Source of the DNA: [Clostridium] symbiosum
Lineage (GTDB): Bacteria; Bacillota; Clostridia; Lachnospirales; Lachnospiraceae
Length of the DNA: 64,000 nucleotides
Direction: 5' to 3'
Assembly (NCBI GenBank): GCA_036419695.1
Contig: CP143946.1
Coordinates: 4,272,001-4,336,000 of the forward strand
How positions within the stretch are numbered: position 1 is the stretch's first letter; each line of letters begins with the position of its first letter. Below the pieces are notes generated by a model, which did not search any database, was not told where the DNA came from, and was given only the letters and a program-made list of their open reading frames with translations. Made by a program: the position numbers and the translations under genes. Of this stretch, positions 26,199 through 35,798 are shown piece by piece.

Positions 26199-27077
26199 TC
26201 AAAATTTCCGCCCCCCGCCGCCGTGCATCCTTCCGCTGCTGCTTCTGTGAAGGGTCGTGCGGCCGGCTGAGGAGCCGGGCCCCCGGCCGGAACCGGAACT
26301 TCCCGTATTCCTGGGGATTCTTCTCTGAGTGACCATCCTGTTTAAAAACAGGTCGTTTACAAGGCGGTACTGAAATTCGCTGTTTCCCCTGTAAGAGAAA
26401 CGGTAATTAAGAGCCTGCTTCTGCTCCTTTTTCATCTTATATTGGTTGACTGTACTGATGCACGGCAGAGCGGCGACGGCTCCGGCGGCCACAAATGCAA
26501 ATACCACTTCATACCATCTCAGGGACGGCCGGTATTCGCTCCGTATATAATCATGCTGATTTGCCGGAATACCGGCCTCCATATAACTGTCAATCTGCTT
26601 TACCGCCGCATCCGCACCTCCCGCATAGTCTCCGTCGGAGACGCAGCCGTAAGCAGCGTCCAGCACCTTTTCGATTCTCTCATCCGTCAGATAACCGGCC
26701 ATCTTTCCCAATGTGGAAACATAAATTTCCCGGTTGTCCATATCTATCACGAGGAGCGCTCCGCTGTGATCACTTCCCACGCCCAGGCCGTTTCTGTCAT
26801 AAAAATCATCCGCGAGACGTTCCGTCGGTTTTCCCCGCGCATCGTCCGTTGTCATGATTCCCAGATCCATCTTCCACTCATCGCGGAAAGCAGCGAGCGT
26901 TTGCTCCAGTGCTTCTGTTTCATCCTTATCGAACAGCCCTCCGTTATCGAAGACGCGCTGTTCCCCTGCGTAAGCTGATCCCGGAGACGCAAGGGCGATA
27001 AGGGCAGACAAAACCGCTGCCAGGAATCCGGCACAGACAAGTCTTATATAATTGCCCGTATGGCTGACTGTTCTCAT
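26199..27077 (-). CDS. TPM-domain membrane protein, YdjH-like
   Basis: The 292-aa protein has a signal peptide ending near SAYA, then a TPM domain (about residues 40-170; FDNGGLFDKDETEALEQTL, DFYDRNGLGVG, GALLVIDMDNREIYVST). One membrane helix lies near residue 195. The cytoplasmic tail is Gly/Ser/Arg-rich and ends in GRMHGGGGRKF. Its ATG overlaps the stop of the zinc-ribbon gene (ATGA), so the two are co-translated. The SPFH, zinc-ribbon and TPM trio matches the Bacillus subtilis ydjI-ydjG-ydjH set, in which the two membrane proteins recruit the SPFH protein to the membrane. Confidence 0.75.
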   Translation of the reverse strand: MRTVSHTGNYIRLVCAGFLAAVLSALIALASPGSAYAGEQRVFDNGGLFDKDETEALEQTLAAFRDEWKMDLGIMTTDDARGKPTERLADDFYDRNGLGVGSDHSGALLVIDMDNREIYVSTLGKMAGYLTDERIEKVLDAAYGCVSDGDYAGGADAAVKQIDSYMEAGIPANQHDYIRSEYRPSLRWYEVVFAFVAAGAVAALPCISTVNQYKMKKEQKQALNYRFSYRGNSEFQYRLVNDLFLNRMVTQRRIPRNTGSSGSGRGPGSSAGRTTLHRSSSGRMHGGGGRKF

Positions 27078-28156
27078 ATCAGATACCCTCCTATCAGCAG
27101 CAGGATCAGGACCGGGAAAAAGATAACGGCAAAAAGGCCCGCCAGTTTCCCATAGTCCACCGGCAGCACACCACAGATTTTCCCGCTCTGGCCGTTCATC
27201 GCGAAATAGTACATTTTATCATTCTTTTTATCCCTGTAAGTCAGGACCCACACGGGAAGAAGCGAATAATTCCACTCCGAATCCACAATTTCTTCCCGGT
27301 GGTTTTTAATATTGACGCTGTCATAAGAGGAAATGCTGTTTTTCAGGGAATTAACTGCAAAATCGCGCACTTCCTCCTCCAGGCCCTGCCTGAACTCATC
27401 CCGTTCCATATCACGCCGCTCGGCCTTAAATCCGGAAAGATATGAGGCCTGGAACGGTCTCAGTTTTTCCATGTCAAAGGGCAGCACATTCTCCGACAGT
27501 CTCCGGTCGGCCCGCTTCAGGGCATTCCGGGAGATATTTTTAACGTCCATCTCCCCTTTTCTCTCGACCTGATACCGGCTGGTCTCCAGATACTCGATGT
27601 TCCCGGTCCTCGTCGTCCTGCGCTTAATGCCCTCCGCGTCAATCCATCCGTCCACCTTGCAGCTATAGAGCCAGTAGGGGTAATAGATCCCTTCCATCAG
27701 TTCCATCTGTCCCGGCGAATAGAAATCCCGCGGTACATATCTTTTGCGTTTAATCCAGTCTTTGAAAATCTTCTCTGCCTTTTTCCGATCCATCTCAAAC
27801 GGAATGATATAATCCGGCTTATAAATACCTTCCAGCCTGCCCGAAAGCACCACCGGATTGTGGCAGTAATAGCAGAATGTGGCTGCTGTCGTCTCATCCG
27901 TAACGATCTCGGCTCCGCAGCTTGGGCAGTGGTAAAGAACCAATGGGGAATCGTCCGGTGAATTTTCCTCAGAACCTCCTGCCGGTTCTGCCGCGTCTTC
28001 CCGCTCCGCCGTCTCTGCCTCTTCCGTGTCGGCCAGTCCTACCAGTTCTTCCTGCGTAAACTCGGACAGACAGTACCCGCATTTGAATTTCTGGGTTTTC
28101 GGATCAAACTCCAAACCGCCGTCACAGTTGGGACACTTATATGTAATTGTGTTCAT
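27074..28156 (-). CDS. Double zinc-ribbon membrane protein, YdjG-like
   Basis: The protein is about 360 aa. It has two N-terminal zinc ribbons (YKCPNCDGGL..CGYCLSEF near residues 5-35 and YHCPSCGAEI..FCYYCHNPV near 88-115), a long middle domain (YIIPFEMDRKKAEKIFKDWI onward), and one C-terminal membrane helix (LFAVIFFPVLILLLIGGYLI). ATG 28156 is preferred over GTG 28168, because AAAGGTG then serves as the ribosome site. It resembles B. subtilis YdjG, a membrane partner of the SPFH protein YdjI, and its two neighbours match the other partners. Biochemical function is unknown. Confidence 0.75.
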   Translation of the reverse strand: MNTITYKCPNCDGGLEFDPKTQKFKCGYCLSEFTQEELVGLADTEEAETAEREDAAEPAGGSEENSPDDSPLVLYHCPSCGAEIVTDETTAATFCYYCHNPVVLSGRLEGIYKPDYIIPFEMDRKKAEKIFKDWIKRKRYVPRDFYSPGQMELMEGIYYPYWLYSCKVDGWIDAEGIKRRTTRTGNIEYLETSRYQVERKGEMDVKNISRNALKRADRRLSENVLPFDMEKLRPFQASYLSGFKAERRDMERDEFRQGLEEEVRDFAVNSLKNSISSYDSVNIKNHREEIVDSEWNYSLLPVWVLTYRDKKNDKMYYFAMNGQSGKICGVLPVDYGKLAGLFAVIFFPVLILLLIGGYLI

Positions 28157-28171
28157 CTTTCGTTTCACCTT

Positions 28172-29434
28172 TTATGGCCTCGGTTTTCCACACTCCGAAC
28201 AGAAATTCCCCTTGTTTACATTGCCGCAGCTGCAGGTCCACTCTTCTGAGGGTTTCGGTGTTCCGCATTCAGAACAGAACTTGCCCGTATTCACAGTTCC
28301 ACAGGCACAGGTCCATGATGCCGGCTGCATGGGGGCCGTCCTGCGTCCCGCGCCTCCCTGGGCATTTCCCTGGAAATTTCCCGGTGCGCCTGCCTGCTGC
28401 ATCCAATCCGTCTGGAATATCGGCGGCTGTCCCATGGCCTGGTTCATCTGCATCTGCTGCATATTGGCCGCCGACAGCGCTCCCATCAGGCCGCCGCCTG
28501 CGTTCATTCCCACGCCCATACCCATGAACCCGGCCAGGGAGCCGTTTGCATTGGAGCCTGCCGCCTCCATTCCTCTTGCCACAGAGCCCTGTACATATCC
28601 CTCACGTACAGACGGATCGCCGAGCATGGCTCCCTGATTTCTCATATTAATCAGCTTCTGGGATTCCTCGTCATAGGAGATGCTGGCAATACCCACCGCC
28701 TGAATCTCCATTCCCCTCATCTGGTTCCACTCGGCGTCCAGCGTTGTCGACATATACTGGCCGAGCTCGCGGCTCTTGGAGCTGACATAGGAGATCCTTG
28801 TGCCGTCTGATGACATCTGGTTGATAGAGGACTGGAGGGCCGACAAAAATTCGGACAGATACTGTTCGTTGATTACGTCGATATCCACATGGTCTTCATT
28901 CTTTGGAATGACTTCCGCATAGAACTTGAGGGGCTCCGTAACCTTGATCGAATAGGTTCCGTGCGCCCTTAAAAACAGCTCGGCGTTGTAGAAATTATCA
29001 AAATAATTGATCGGTGTCCTGGTGCCAAAGCGGATTCCCTTGATTTCCTGGAGATTGATAAAATACGCCACCTGTTTCAGAGGCGTCTGGCCGCCGAAAC
29101 GGATTCTGTTAAACGTCTCCTTCAGGGCGTCTCCGAATTCACCGTTAAAAAGGGACGGCATCGCAGAATTATCCACTTTGTAATATCCCTCTTCCGCCGT
29201 ATAATCCACAACCTTGCCGCCGTCCACCAGCATCATGAACTGATTCGGGTACACATGGATTATGGAACCGTTGGAAACCACGTCAGCCAGTCCCTTTTTA
29301 TTCTGTCCCGACCTGATTTTAACGCCTTTGGTAAATACCGTCTGGTCACTCATATCCTCAGCTTCGATGACCTCCAGCCACTGATCCGCTAAAGACGTCC
29401 CGATTGCCCCCGTTACCGCTTTAATAATTCCCAT
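28172..29434 (-). CDS. SPFH-domain protein with C-terminal double zinc ribbon, YdjI-like
   Basis: The 420-aa protein has an SPFH (flotillin/virion-core-like) domain over about residues 20-280 (GSIIHVYPNQFMMLVDGGKV, GIRFGTRTPINYFDNFYNAE). A Gly/Met/Gln-rich linker follows, then two CxCG zinc ribbons at the end (WTCACGTVNTGKFCSECGTP and its repeat). It has no membrane helix of its own, which fits recruitment by the YdjG/YdjH-like partners encoded just downstream. In B. subtilis this set is linked to membrane-stress response together with a PspA protein; no PspA gene is in this window. AGGAGG precedes the ATG. Confidence 0.8.
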   Translation of the reverse strand: MGIIKAVTGAIGTSLADQWLEVIEAEDMSDQTVFTKGVKIRSGQNKKGLADVVSNGSIIHVYPNQFMMLVDGGKVVDYTAEEGYYKVDNSAMPSLFNGEFGDALKETFNRIRFGGQTPLKQVAYFINLQEIKGIRFGTRTPINYFDNFYNAELFLRAHGTYSIKVTEPLKFYAEVIPKNEDHVDIDVINEQYLSEFLSALQSSINQMSSDGTRISYVSSKSRELGQYMSTTLDAEWNQMRGMEIQAVGIASISYDEESQKLINMRNQGAMLGDPSVREGYVQGSVARGMEAAGSNANGSLAGFMGMGVGMNAGGGLMGALSAANMQQMQMNQAMGQPPIFQTDWMQQAGAPGNFQGNAQGGAGRRTAPMQPASWTCACGTVNTGKFCSECGTPKPSEEWTCSCGNVNKGNFCSECGKPRP

Positions 29435-29450
29435 TCCACTACCTCCTGTT

Positions 29451-30284
29451 TTAATCCCTGTATTTTGATTTGAGCAGCGCTATCTCCCTTGCATATCCGT
29501 CCAAATCATTGGGCGTTTCCAGATAAAAAGGCAGATTTCTAAGCGCCGGATGATTGATAATCCGCACCATTGCATCGAGGCCGATATGGCCCTCCCCGAT
29601 TTTTGCATGGCGGTCCTTGTGTGCGCCCAGGGGATTCATGCTGTCGTTTAAATGGATGGCTTTCAGCCTGTGAAGGCCAATCACCCGGTCAAAATGATTC
29701 AGGACGCCGTCCAGATCATTTACAATATCATACCCGCCGTCCCATACATGGCAGGTGTCCAGGCAGACTCCCATCTTGTCTGAAAGTTCCACCCGTGAAA
29801 GGATCTCCCGGAGTTCTTCAAACTCCCGTCCCACCTCGCTGCCTTTTCCCGCCATCGTCTCCAGGAGCACGGTCGTCCTCTGTTCTGGTTTCAGAATCCC
29901 GTTCAGCATTTCCGCAATATATGCAATTCCGGTTTCCACCCCTTGCTTTACGTGGCTGCCCGGGTGGAAATTGTAACAGTTTCCCGGGGTGTACTCCATT
30001 CTGTTTAAATCATCCTCCATGGTCTCCCTGGCGAACTTTCTGATATTTTCATCGGCGGAACAGCCGTTTAACGTGTAGGGCGCATGGGCCAAAATCTTTT
30101 CAATCCCCTGTGTTTCGGCAAAAGCAAGAAAATTCCCGGCATCGGCCGGATCGATCTTTTTCGCGCTGCCGCCCCTCGGGTTCCTGGTAAAAAACTGAAA
30201 CGTCCCGGCGCCGATCTTCTCCGCCTCTTTTCCCATGGCCAGATAACCCTTGGATGATGATAAATGACATCCGATTCTCAACAT
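29451..30284 (-). CDS. nfo: Endonuclease IV (AP endonuclease)
   Basis: The 277-aa TIM-barrel repair enzyme has family signatures IGCHLSSSKGY, YNFHPGSHVKQG, TVLLETMAGKGSEVG, MGVCLDTCHVWDGGYD and HLNDSMNPLGAHKDRHAKIG. These supply the trinuclear zinc ligands (His, Glu, Asp). It nicks DNA 5' of abasic sites in base-excision repair. Its start overlaps the last codons of the ABC permease by 7 bp, so it is co-transcribed with the exporter. This linkage has no obvious functional reason. Length is normal. Confidence 0.94.
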   Translation of the reverse strand: MLRIGCHLSSSKGYLAMGKEAEKIGAGTFQFFTRNPRGGSAKKIDPADAGNFLAFAETQGIEKILAHAPYTLNGCSADENIRKFARETMEDDLNRMEYTPGNCYNFHPGSHVKQGVETGIAYIAEMLNGILKPEQRTTVLLETMAGKGSEVGREFEELREILSRVELSDKMGVCLDTCHVWDGGYDIVNDLDGVLNHFDRVIGLHRLKAIHLNDSMNPLGAHKDRHAKIGEGHIGLDAMVRIINHPALRNLPFYLETPNDLDGYAREIALLKSKYRD

Positions 30285-31237
30285 GGCTGTCTCCTCTTTT
30301 CTCTTTCAAATCCTCTTATTTTCTCATGCTGCACCGCCTTATCTTTTCTTCCGTGGATAGGAGTAACCGCATAGATGGAAATTATAATCAATATTATGGC
30401 CAGAACAAGTTGTATTGCCATGCTCACTGCAGCCCAGTGATCCATGATAAAATTGTCCGGCAGAGCCCCAAACCACTGTTCAAACGGTTTTCGGATATCC
30501 CCGGCTCCCGCCTGCCCGTTGATCACGGAATAAAATGTCAGCGCCGGGTTCAGGAGCAGCAGGTAAATAAAACCACCCGAGCTGGCCTGCCTGGCCGCGG
30601 AGTTTAAAACCGACACATAGGAATTAACTTCATTGACATCCAGGCGGTATGTAAACACATTGACGGCATACGTCCCCGCCACCAGAAGCACGATGGTGAC
30701 GTAAGTGCAGACCGTGGCTACGGTAGAGCGTTTCAGCAGGGAGGAATAAAACATGCCGATACCTCCCGTAAACAGCGCCACAATACCATAACAGAGAAAC
30801 AGCACCAGCACATCCACAATCGTGATTCCGCCGTACACAAATACAAGCGACTGAACCGGCAGCGCTGAAATGGCCAGAATCAGCATCGTAGTGAGCGCCG
30901 ACCAGAATTTGCCCAGGATAATTTCTTTGGGCTGCATCGTCGTGGTCAGCATCAGTTCCAGCGTCTGACGCTCCCTCTCACCGCTGATGCTGCTGGCCGT
31001 AAGGGCCGGCATAATAAACATCAGCATCAAAAATTCGATGGAGGAGACAAAGGTGTACAGCTCCAGGAATCTGGAATACTGTATCTCCGCCGTCACCTTC
31101 ACCTGTTCCACTACGGTAAACATATTGAACAGGGCCACTATGGCCAGAACACTGTTAAATATCAAAAGAATCAGCGCCATACGGATACTGCGGCTGCTGA
31201 CAGTCAGTTCTCTTTTATAAACCGGATTCAATTTCAT
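30278..31237 (-). CDS. ABC-2 type transporter permease
   Basis: The 319-aa protein has six predicted membrane helices and the ABC-2 pattern SSISGERERQTLELMLTT, with KEIILGKFW between helices 2 and 3. The C-terminus is basic. It overlaps the upstream ATPase gene by 23 bp and should form an exporter with it. The substrate is unknown. It lies in a minus-strand run with a two-component system and a large membrane protein. Confidence 0.85.
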   Translation of the reverse strand: MKLNPVYKRELTVSSRSIRMALILLIFNSVLAIVALFNMFTVVEQVKVTAEIQYSRFLELYTFVSSIEFLMLMFIMPALTASSISGERERQTLELMLTTTMQPKEIILGKFWSALTTMLILAISALPVQSLVFVYGGITIVDVLVLFLCYGIVALFTGGIGMFYSSLLKRSTVATVCTYVTIVLLVAGTYAVNVFTYRLDVNEVNSYVSVLNSAARQASSGGFIYLLLLNPALTFYSVINGQAGAGDIRKPFEQWFGALPDNFIMDHWAAVSMAIQLVLAIILIIISIYAVTPIHGRKDKAVQHEKIRGFEREKRRQPC

Positions 31238-32177
31238 GTTTCAGCACCGCCTTCTCTCCTTCGTGACCGGTAATCTGCATAAAGAGCGTTTCCAGACTAC
31301 CCTTTTCTCTCATAAAACCACTTATCATTACATCGGCATCTATCATTTGCTGGAGCAGCATCGCTTCATCCTGCTTATCTCCGATAAATCCGACCTTAAT
31401 CTCCTCTTCCTTCACCGATATCGTCTGCACGCAGGGATGGCTCTTTAATATGGTCAGCGCCTTCTCCTTATTGCTGAAAACGCAGATTAAAAGCGGATTG
31501 GAAGAATTGACGCGCTCAAAAATCTGGGACATGCTGCCCTGCAGGACCATCCTGCCCTGCTCTATGATGCCGATGCTGGTGCATAATTCCGACAGTTCCG
31601 ACAGCATGTGGGAACTTACAATCAGCGTCTTGCCCTGTTCCCTCAGTTCCTTCAGCATCAGCGTGTACTCCACTCTCGTCCTGGGATCCAGGCCGGAAGC
31701 CGGTTCATCCAGAATCAGCAGTTCCGGATCATGGATCAGGGCCCTGGCCAGGCAGAGCCTCTGCTTCATTCCTCTGGAAAGGCCGTCCACAAAAAAGTCT
31801 GCCTTGTCCTCCAGCTTTACCTGCTCAAGCAGAAGTCCGCACCGTTTTCTGGCCATCAGTCCTTCTATTCCGTAGCAGGAGGCAAAAAATTCCATATACT
31901 CCGATACCTTCAGGTTATCGTAAACCCCGAAAAAGTCCGGGACATATCCAATCTTCTGTTTTAGCGCCGTATTGTCTCTGACGGCATCCACGCCGTCGAT
32001 TATCACTTCGCCGCCGTCCGGCGCCAGAAGTCCCGCCGCGATCTTAAGCGTCGTCGTTTTGCCTGCCCCGTTGGGACCGACAAAGCCGAACAGTTCCCCC
32101 TTGGCTATCTCCAGATTTAAACCGTCAAGGGCCTGGAAATTGCCGTATTTTTTTCGAAGCTGTCTGATTTCCAGCAT
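31215..32177 (-). CDS. ABC transporter ATP-binding protein
   Basis: The 320-aa ATPase has Walker A GPNGAGKTTTLK near residue 37, signature LSRGMKQRLCLARAL near residue 132, and Walker B LLILDEPASGLDP, plus a C-terminal ~90-residue extension common in ABC-2 exporter ATPases. GGGAGG lies 8 nt before ATG 32177, and that ATG overlaps the stop of the upstream gene (TAATG). Longer upstream starts are therefore rejected. It pairs with the permease at 30278-31237. Confidence 0.9.
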   Translation of the reverse strand: MLEIRQLRKKYGNFQALDGLNLEIAKGELFGFVGPNGAGKTTTLKIAAGLLAPDGGEVIIDGVDAVRDNTALKQKIGYVPDFFGVYDNLKVSEYMEFFASCYGIEGLMARKRCGLLLEQVKLEDKADFFVDGLSRGMKQRLCLARALIHDPELLILDEPASGLDPRTRVEYTLMLKELREQGKTLIVSSHMLSELSELCTSIGIIEQGRMVLQGSMSQIFERVNSSNPLLICVFSNKEKALTILKSHPCVQTISVKEEEIKVGFIGDKQDEAMLLQQMIDADVMISGFMREKGSLETLFMQITGHEGEKAVLKHEIESGL

Positions 32178-34651
32178 TATTTTTCCCTCCCTGTGACGTA
32201 AAGCATCGGAAGCTGTCTGTCCCATCCGTTCTCATTTGTTCCCTCACTGACATATTTCACGGTGAGCGTATTGGCCGGTGACAGGTACGGCTTTAATTCC
32301 TGGGCTGTATAGCTGTCCTTTTCTTCCATCAGATCATTGCGTCCGGTGTCATAGTTGTAAAAAAACATCTTCCCGGTAAAAATATTCAGATATGGATATC
32401 TCGGGTTGTCGATAAATACAGGTGACAATTTCTTAAAGTCCACACGGATGATATCCAGGTCATTGCCGAGCGAATACTCAATAATCGCAGGTTCCGCCGG
32501 TTCTCCCGTGTACATGCTGTTATATCTTGGCTGATAATTGCCTGAAATCACCTTCGGATCCTGTTCCAGGGCCGTCCTGTAAACAAGGCCGTTCTCCTTC
32601 CGGCTGAGTTCCACCTTGGCGGTCACCATCGTGAGTCCCTCCGCGATAAAGTCATCGCCCTCCAGGAACGTTTCCCCCTGGTTGGGGCTGAAACCCACAA
32701 CCGTTGCCTCAGGCGTATATTCATCCATCACGGAATCCAGGTAAAAAGACAGCAGGCGGCTGTGCTCCTGCGAGCGCATATAGCCTTCATCGTTGATGTC
32801 CGTCTTCTCATACTGGTCGCCTCCGGTAACCCTTTGTGAAAGGGCGTACGTATAACTCAGAGGATAATTGAGAATTTCCAAATCGTCCAGTTTTATCTCC
32901 TGCCCCGGCTCCATATCTCCCAGCAATACGGCCTGTCCATAAAGAAGAAGAACGGCGTCCTCCAGCCTGTAATCAAACCGGTTGACCAGGGTTCCCTCGA
33001 TTTCCCCTCCATATATATCCACTTTTCCGTCTATTCCCACATGCTCCGTCCTGTCGAGCTGTTTCCTCAGCATAAACAGTTTCGGCGTAAATGCGACGGT
33101 ATCGCGTATTTTTATCTCGGTTCTGTCCGGAAGGTAATTGATATCTGTCTTGTAATCTTCCTCCCCTGTAAACCGTGCGGCGGTGAACGAATCATAGTAA
33201 TACCCTTTCGTCACCGGCCTCACCGCATACTGCGGGTTCAGCTTCACCGTATATGGTTTATTGTAAGGACTGCGGATATTGACATAAGTCTCCTCCTCCA
33301 CATCCTTCCCCGAAACATCCAGAATCGTCGCATAAGTAAAGAAAGGTTCCCTGAACCGTGTCTTCATTCCCAGAATATAGATAATCCCCGTAAAAATCAG
33401 GGCACAGGCGGTCACGCCTCCCATATAATACCGGTGAATGGAACGTTTTTTCAGGTAAAGATAAATCACCGGACCTATCAAAACCAGATAAACGAGAATG
33501 ACAAATGTGTAAAGGATAATATTGGGCAGCCTTCCGGCATCCCCCGTGTTGATCAGTCCCTGTACGGTAAAATACAGGCTGGCAAAGCCGGAATACTCCA
33601 TCTGGGCCAATTCGTTCGTCTTCATATCGCCCATGGCCATTGTGTAAAATTTTTCAATAAATGCAGGATGGGTCTCGCAAAAACCCCTGATATCTTTCAG
33701 TTCAAATGCTGCCGCAACAATCCTGCCCTTTTTCCTGTGTACATAAGAAAGGAGGGGGAAAGCGTCCCCCGGCATCAGGGCCGAACCGTTTTTCAGTCCG
33801 ATATTGGCACAGACCATCTCCATGACGGCGTCCTGCGGAGCATTCTGTGAGTATTCCGCCCCGAGATTCACCTCCTGAAGAACGGCCTCCTTGTACGGCG
33901 GCTCCAGAATCTCGGAGGCAAAGCGCCCCAACGACTCTTTATAACGCGCGCCTCCTCCCACAAGAAGCGTTCCGCCGTCGTCAATCCAGCGGCTGACCGC
34001 CTTATGCTGCGCTTCGGAAAGCTGGTTTAAATCATAGTCCGACACCAGAATCATGTCCAGCTGATCATAGCCGAAGGCATTCTCCGGAGTCGTTTCACGG
34101 TTCAGATAAACCTGGCGGATTTTAATAGAACCATAATGGATTCCCACTTCGTCCATAAACTGCAGTTCTTCCGGATGGTCGCTGAACACACCGACAAATG
34201 TCTCCGCGACATCGCCGCTTATATTCAGTTTCAGGCGCTTCCTGATCACCTCATTGCCGCCTGCATCCGTCATGCTGACAAACAGCTGATCCGTCTTGAT
34301 TCCAAGGGGGATGTAGACAGACTTTTCTTCCTGTCCTCCGCCTTTAATCGATATCGGGTAATCGTAGCGGTAAACCTCCATACTCGACTCGGTGGTCAGG
34401 ATTTCCAGTCTTCCCGTAAAGTCCTGCTCTTTCCTGTTTTCCATCTGAACCTTTATCTGCAGATAGCGGTTTCCTTTTGCCGTGTCGTCAAACCCGTATG
34501 TTACCTCCATTGCAACAGGCGCGTCCTTTCCCGCCTGGATGGCCGCCATGGTTCTGAGCGGGAGCAGTACCGCACCCCCCAGGAATATTAGTGCAAATAA
34601 GGCAAAAAAGAGGCCTGCCCCTCTTTTTCCCTGTTTTTTATGTTCTTTCAT
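32177..34651 (-). CDS. Large membrane protein linked to ABC exporter, function unknown
   Basis: The protein is about 824 aa. An N-terminal membrane helix (LFFALFALIFLGGAVLLPL) leads to an extracellular part of about 350 residues. A stretch near residues 180-240 (QLDMILVSDYDLNQLSEA; RWIDDGGTLLVGGG) resembles the glutamine-amidotransferase-like fold found in exporter-associated and DUF4350-like proteins. Two to three further helices lie near 375-440, followed by a beta-rich C-terminal extracellular domain. ATG 34651 is preferred; GTG 34657 is possible. It is coupled to the ABC ATPase (TAATG). I do not recognise its function; a role with the exporter is inferred from context. Confidence 0.75.
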   Translation of the reverse strand: MKEHKKQGKRGAGLFFALFALIFLGGAVLLPLRTMAAIQAGKDAPVAMEVTYGFDDTAKGNRYLQIKVQMENRKEQDFTGRLEILTTESSMEVYRYDYPISIKGGGQEEKSVYIPLGIKTDQLFVSMTDAGGNEVIRKRLKLNISGDVAETFVGVFSDHPEELQFMDEVGIHYGSIKIRQVYLNRETTPENAFGYDQLDMILVSDYDLNQLSEAQHKAVSRWIDDGGTLLVGGGARYKESLGRFASEILEPPYKEAVLQEVNLGAEYSQNAPQDAVMEMVCANIGLKNGSALMPGDAFPLLSYVHRKKGRIVAAAFELKDIRGFCETHPAFIEKFYTMAMGDMKTNELAQMEYSGFASLYFTVQGLINTGDAGRLPNIILYTFVILVYLVLIGPVIYLYLKKRSIHRYYMGGVTACALIFTGIIYILGMKTRFREPFFTYATILDVSGKDVEEETYVNIRSPYNKPYTVKLNPQYAVRPVTKGYYYDSFTAARFTGEEDYKTDINYLPDRTEIKIRDTVAFTPKLFMLRKQLDRTEHVGIDGKVDIYGGEIEGTLVNRFDYRLEDAVLLLYGQAVLLGDMEPGQEIKLDDLEILNYPLSYTYALSQRVTGGDQYEKTDINDEGYMRSQEHSRLLSFYLDSVMDEYTPEATVVGFSPNQGETFLEGDDFIAEGLTMVTAKVELSRKENGLVYRTALEQDPKVISGNYQPRYNSMYTGEPAEPAIIEYSLGNDLDIIRVDFKKLSPVFIDNPRYPYLNIFTGKMFFYNYDTGRNDLMEEKDSYTAQELKPYLSPANTLTVKYVSEGTNENGWDRQLPMLYVTGREK

Positions 34652-34669
34652 GTCCACTCTTCCCCCGCT

Positions 34670-35794
34670 TTACGCCGGTGTGTCAAAATTCTCTTTGTTT
34701 ACGTCAAAGTTCGTCTTCAGCTTAACGGTGAATACGGTACCGTTCAAATCGCTTGTCACCTGGATCGTCCCGCCATGCATATCTACGATATTTTTGGCAA
34801 TCGCAAGGCCCAGGCCCGTCCCTCCCGTGTTGGTGGAACGCGACTGCTCCACTCTGTAGAACTTATTGAATATAAACGGAAGCTCATCCTCCGGAATCAC
34901 GTAACCGTAATTGGTGACGGAAACGGTAACCGTCGGCTCGGCGACCTGTATCTTGACAAGCACCCGTTTTCCGTCGGCTCCGTATTTAATTGCATTGTTA
35001 ATCAGGTTATCAAAGAGGCGGGCCAGAAGATTCCCGTCCGCCGTAATCACTTTGCCGGGCACATTGCTCTGAAGTTCATAGGACAGGTTCTTGTCCACGA
35101 AGCTCGGATAGAACTCCTCCAGAAGCTGGCTCAAAAGCTTAACAACATCCACCTTTCCAACATGCATGCTCATCTTGCCATAATTCATCTTGGTAAATCC
35201 GAACAGATCCTCGATCAGCTTCTCCAGGCGTTTGGACTTTGCATACGCGATATCAATGTACTTCTTCTGCATCTCCTGTGGAATCTCCACCTTGCCGGAC
35301 AACAGCTCCAGATATCCGATGATCGATGTGAGGGGTGTCCTCAGATCATGGGCCACATTAGTGATCAGCTCATTTTTCGTCCTCTCTGCCTCCCTCTCCT
35401 TATCCATCAGCCTGCGGATATCCTCCATCATCTTATTGAGGTTTACCGCCATCTGGGTAAATTCGTCATCTCCCGTGACCTCCACCGTTGTATTCAGATC
35501 TCCCTCCGAAATATTCTGGATAGCGGAAGAGATCTTCCCGATGTAGCGCAGCGCTTTCTCCTGCAGTGTCATAAAGGTCACGGTAAATACGCCAATCCCC
35601 ATGAGCACATAGATGAGGACCATCAGCGTATTGATTTCCGTCATCTGCAGAAAAAAGGAATCGGCGTATCTCGTCTCTTTCAGATACCCAATGATCATGG
35701 AAACATTCGCGATGAGAAATACTTCTATCAGGCAGGTTATCACTGCACTGTAAAATATGTTTGTAACGATTTTCGTACGAAACCGTTTGCTCAT
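34670..35794 (-). CDS. Sensor histidine kinase, HAMP-containing
   Basis: The protein is about 374 aa. It has two membrane helices (near residues 12-35 and 62-82) with a short loop between them, a HAMP region (ISSAIQNISEGDLN), an H-box NVAHDLRTPLTSIIGYLELL with the phospho-accepting His near residue 155, an N-box NLINNAIKYGADG, and a G-box GGTGLGLAIAKNIVDMHGG. The short outer loop suggests that it senses the membrane or a partner such as the adjacent exporter. The ATG 4 nt after the regulator's stop is chosen; the upstream TTG is rejected. Pairing with the regulator is clear from gene order. Confidence 0.92.
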   Translation of the reverse strand: MSKRFRTKIVTNIFYSAVITCLIEVFLIANVSMIIGYLKETRYADSFFLQMTEINTLMVLIYVLMGIGVFTVTFMTLQEKALRYIGKISSAIQNISEGDLNTTVEVTGDDEFTQMAVNLNKMMEDIRRLMDKEREAERTKNELITNVAHDLRTPLTSIIGYLELLSGKVEIPQEMQKKYIDIAYAKSKRLEKLIEDLFGFTKMNYGKMSMHVGKVDVVKLLSQLLEEFYPSFVDKNLSYELQSNVPGKVITADGNLLARLFDNLINNAIKYGADGKRVLVKIQVAEPTVTVSVTNYGYVIPEDELPFIFNKFYRVEQSRSTNTGGTGLGLAIAKNIVDMHGGTIQVTSDLNGTVFTVKLKTNFDVNKENFDTPA

Positions 35795-35798
35795 GTCA

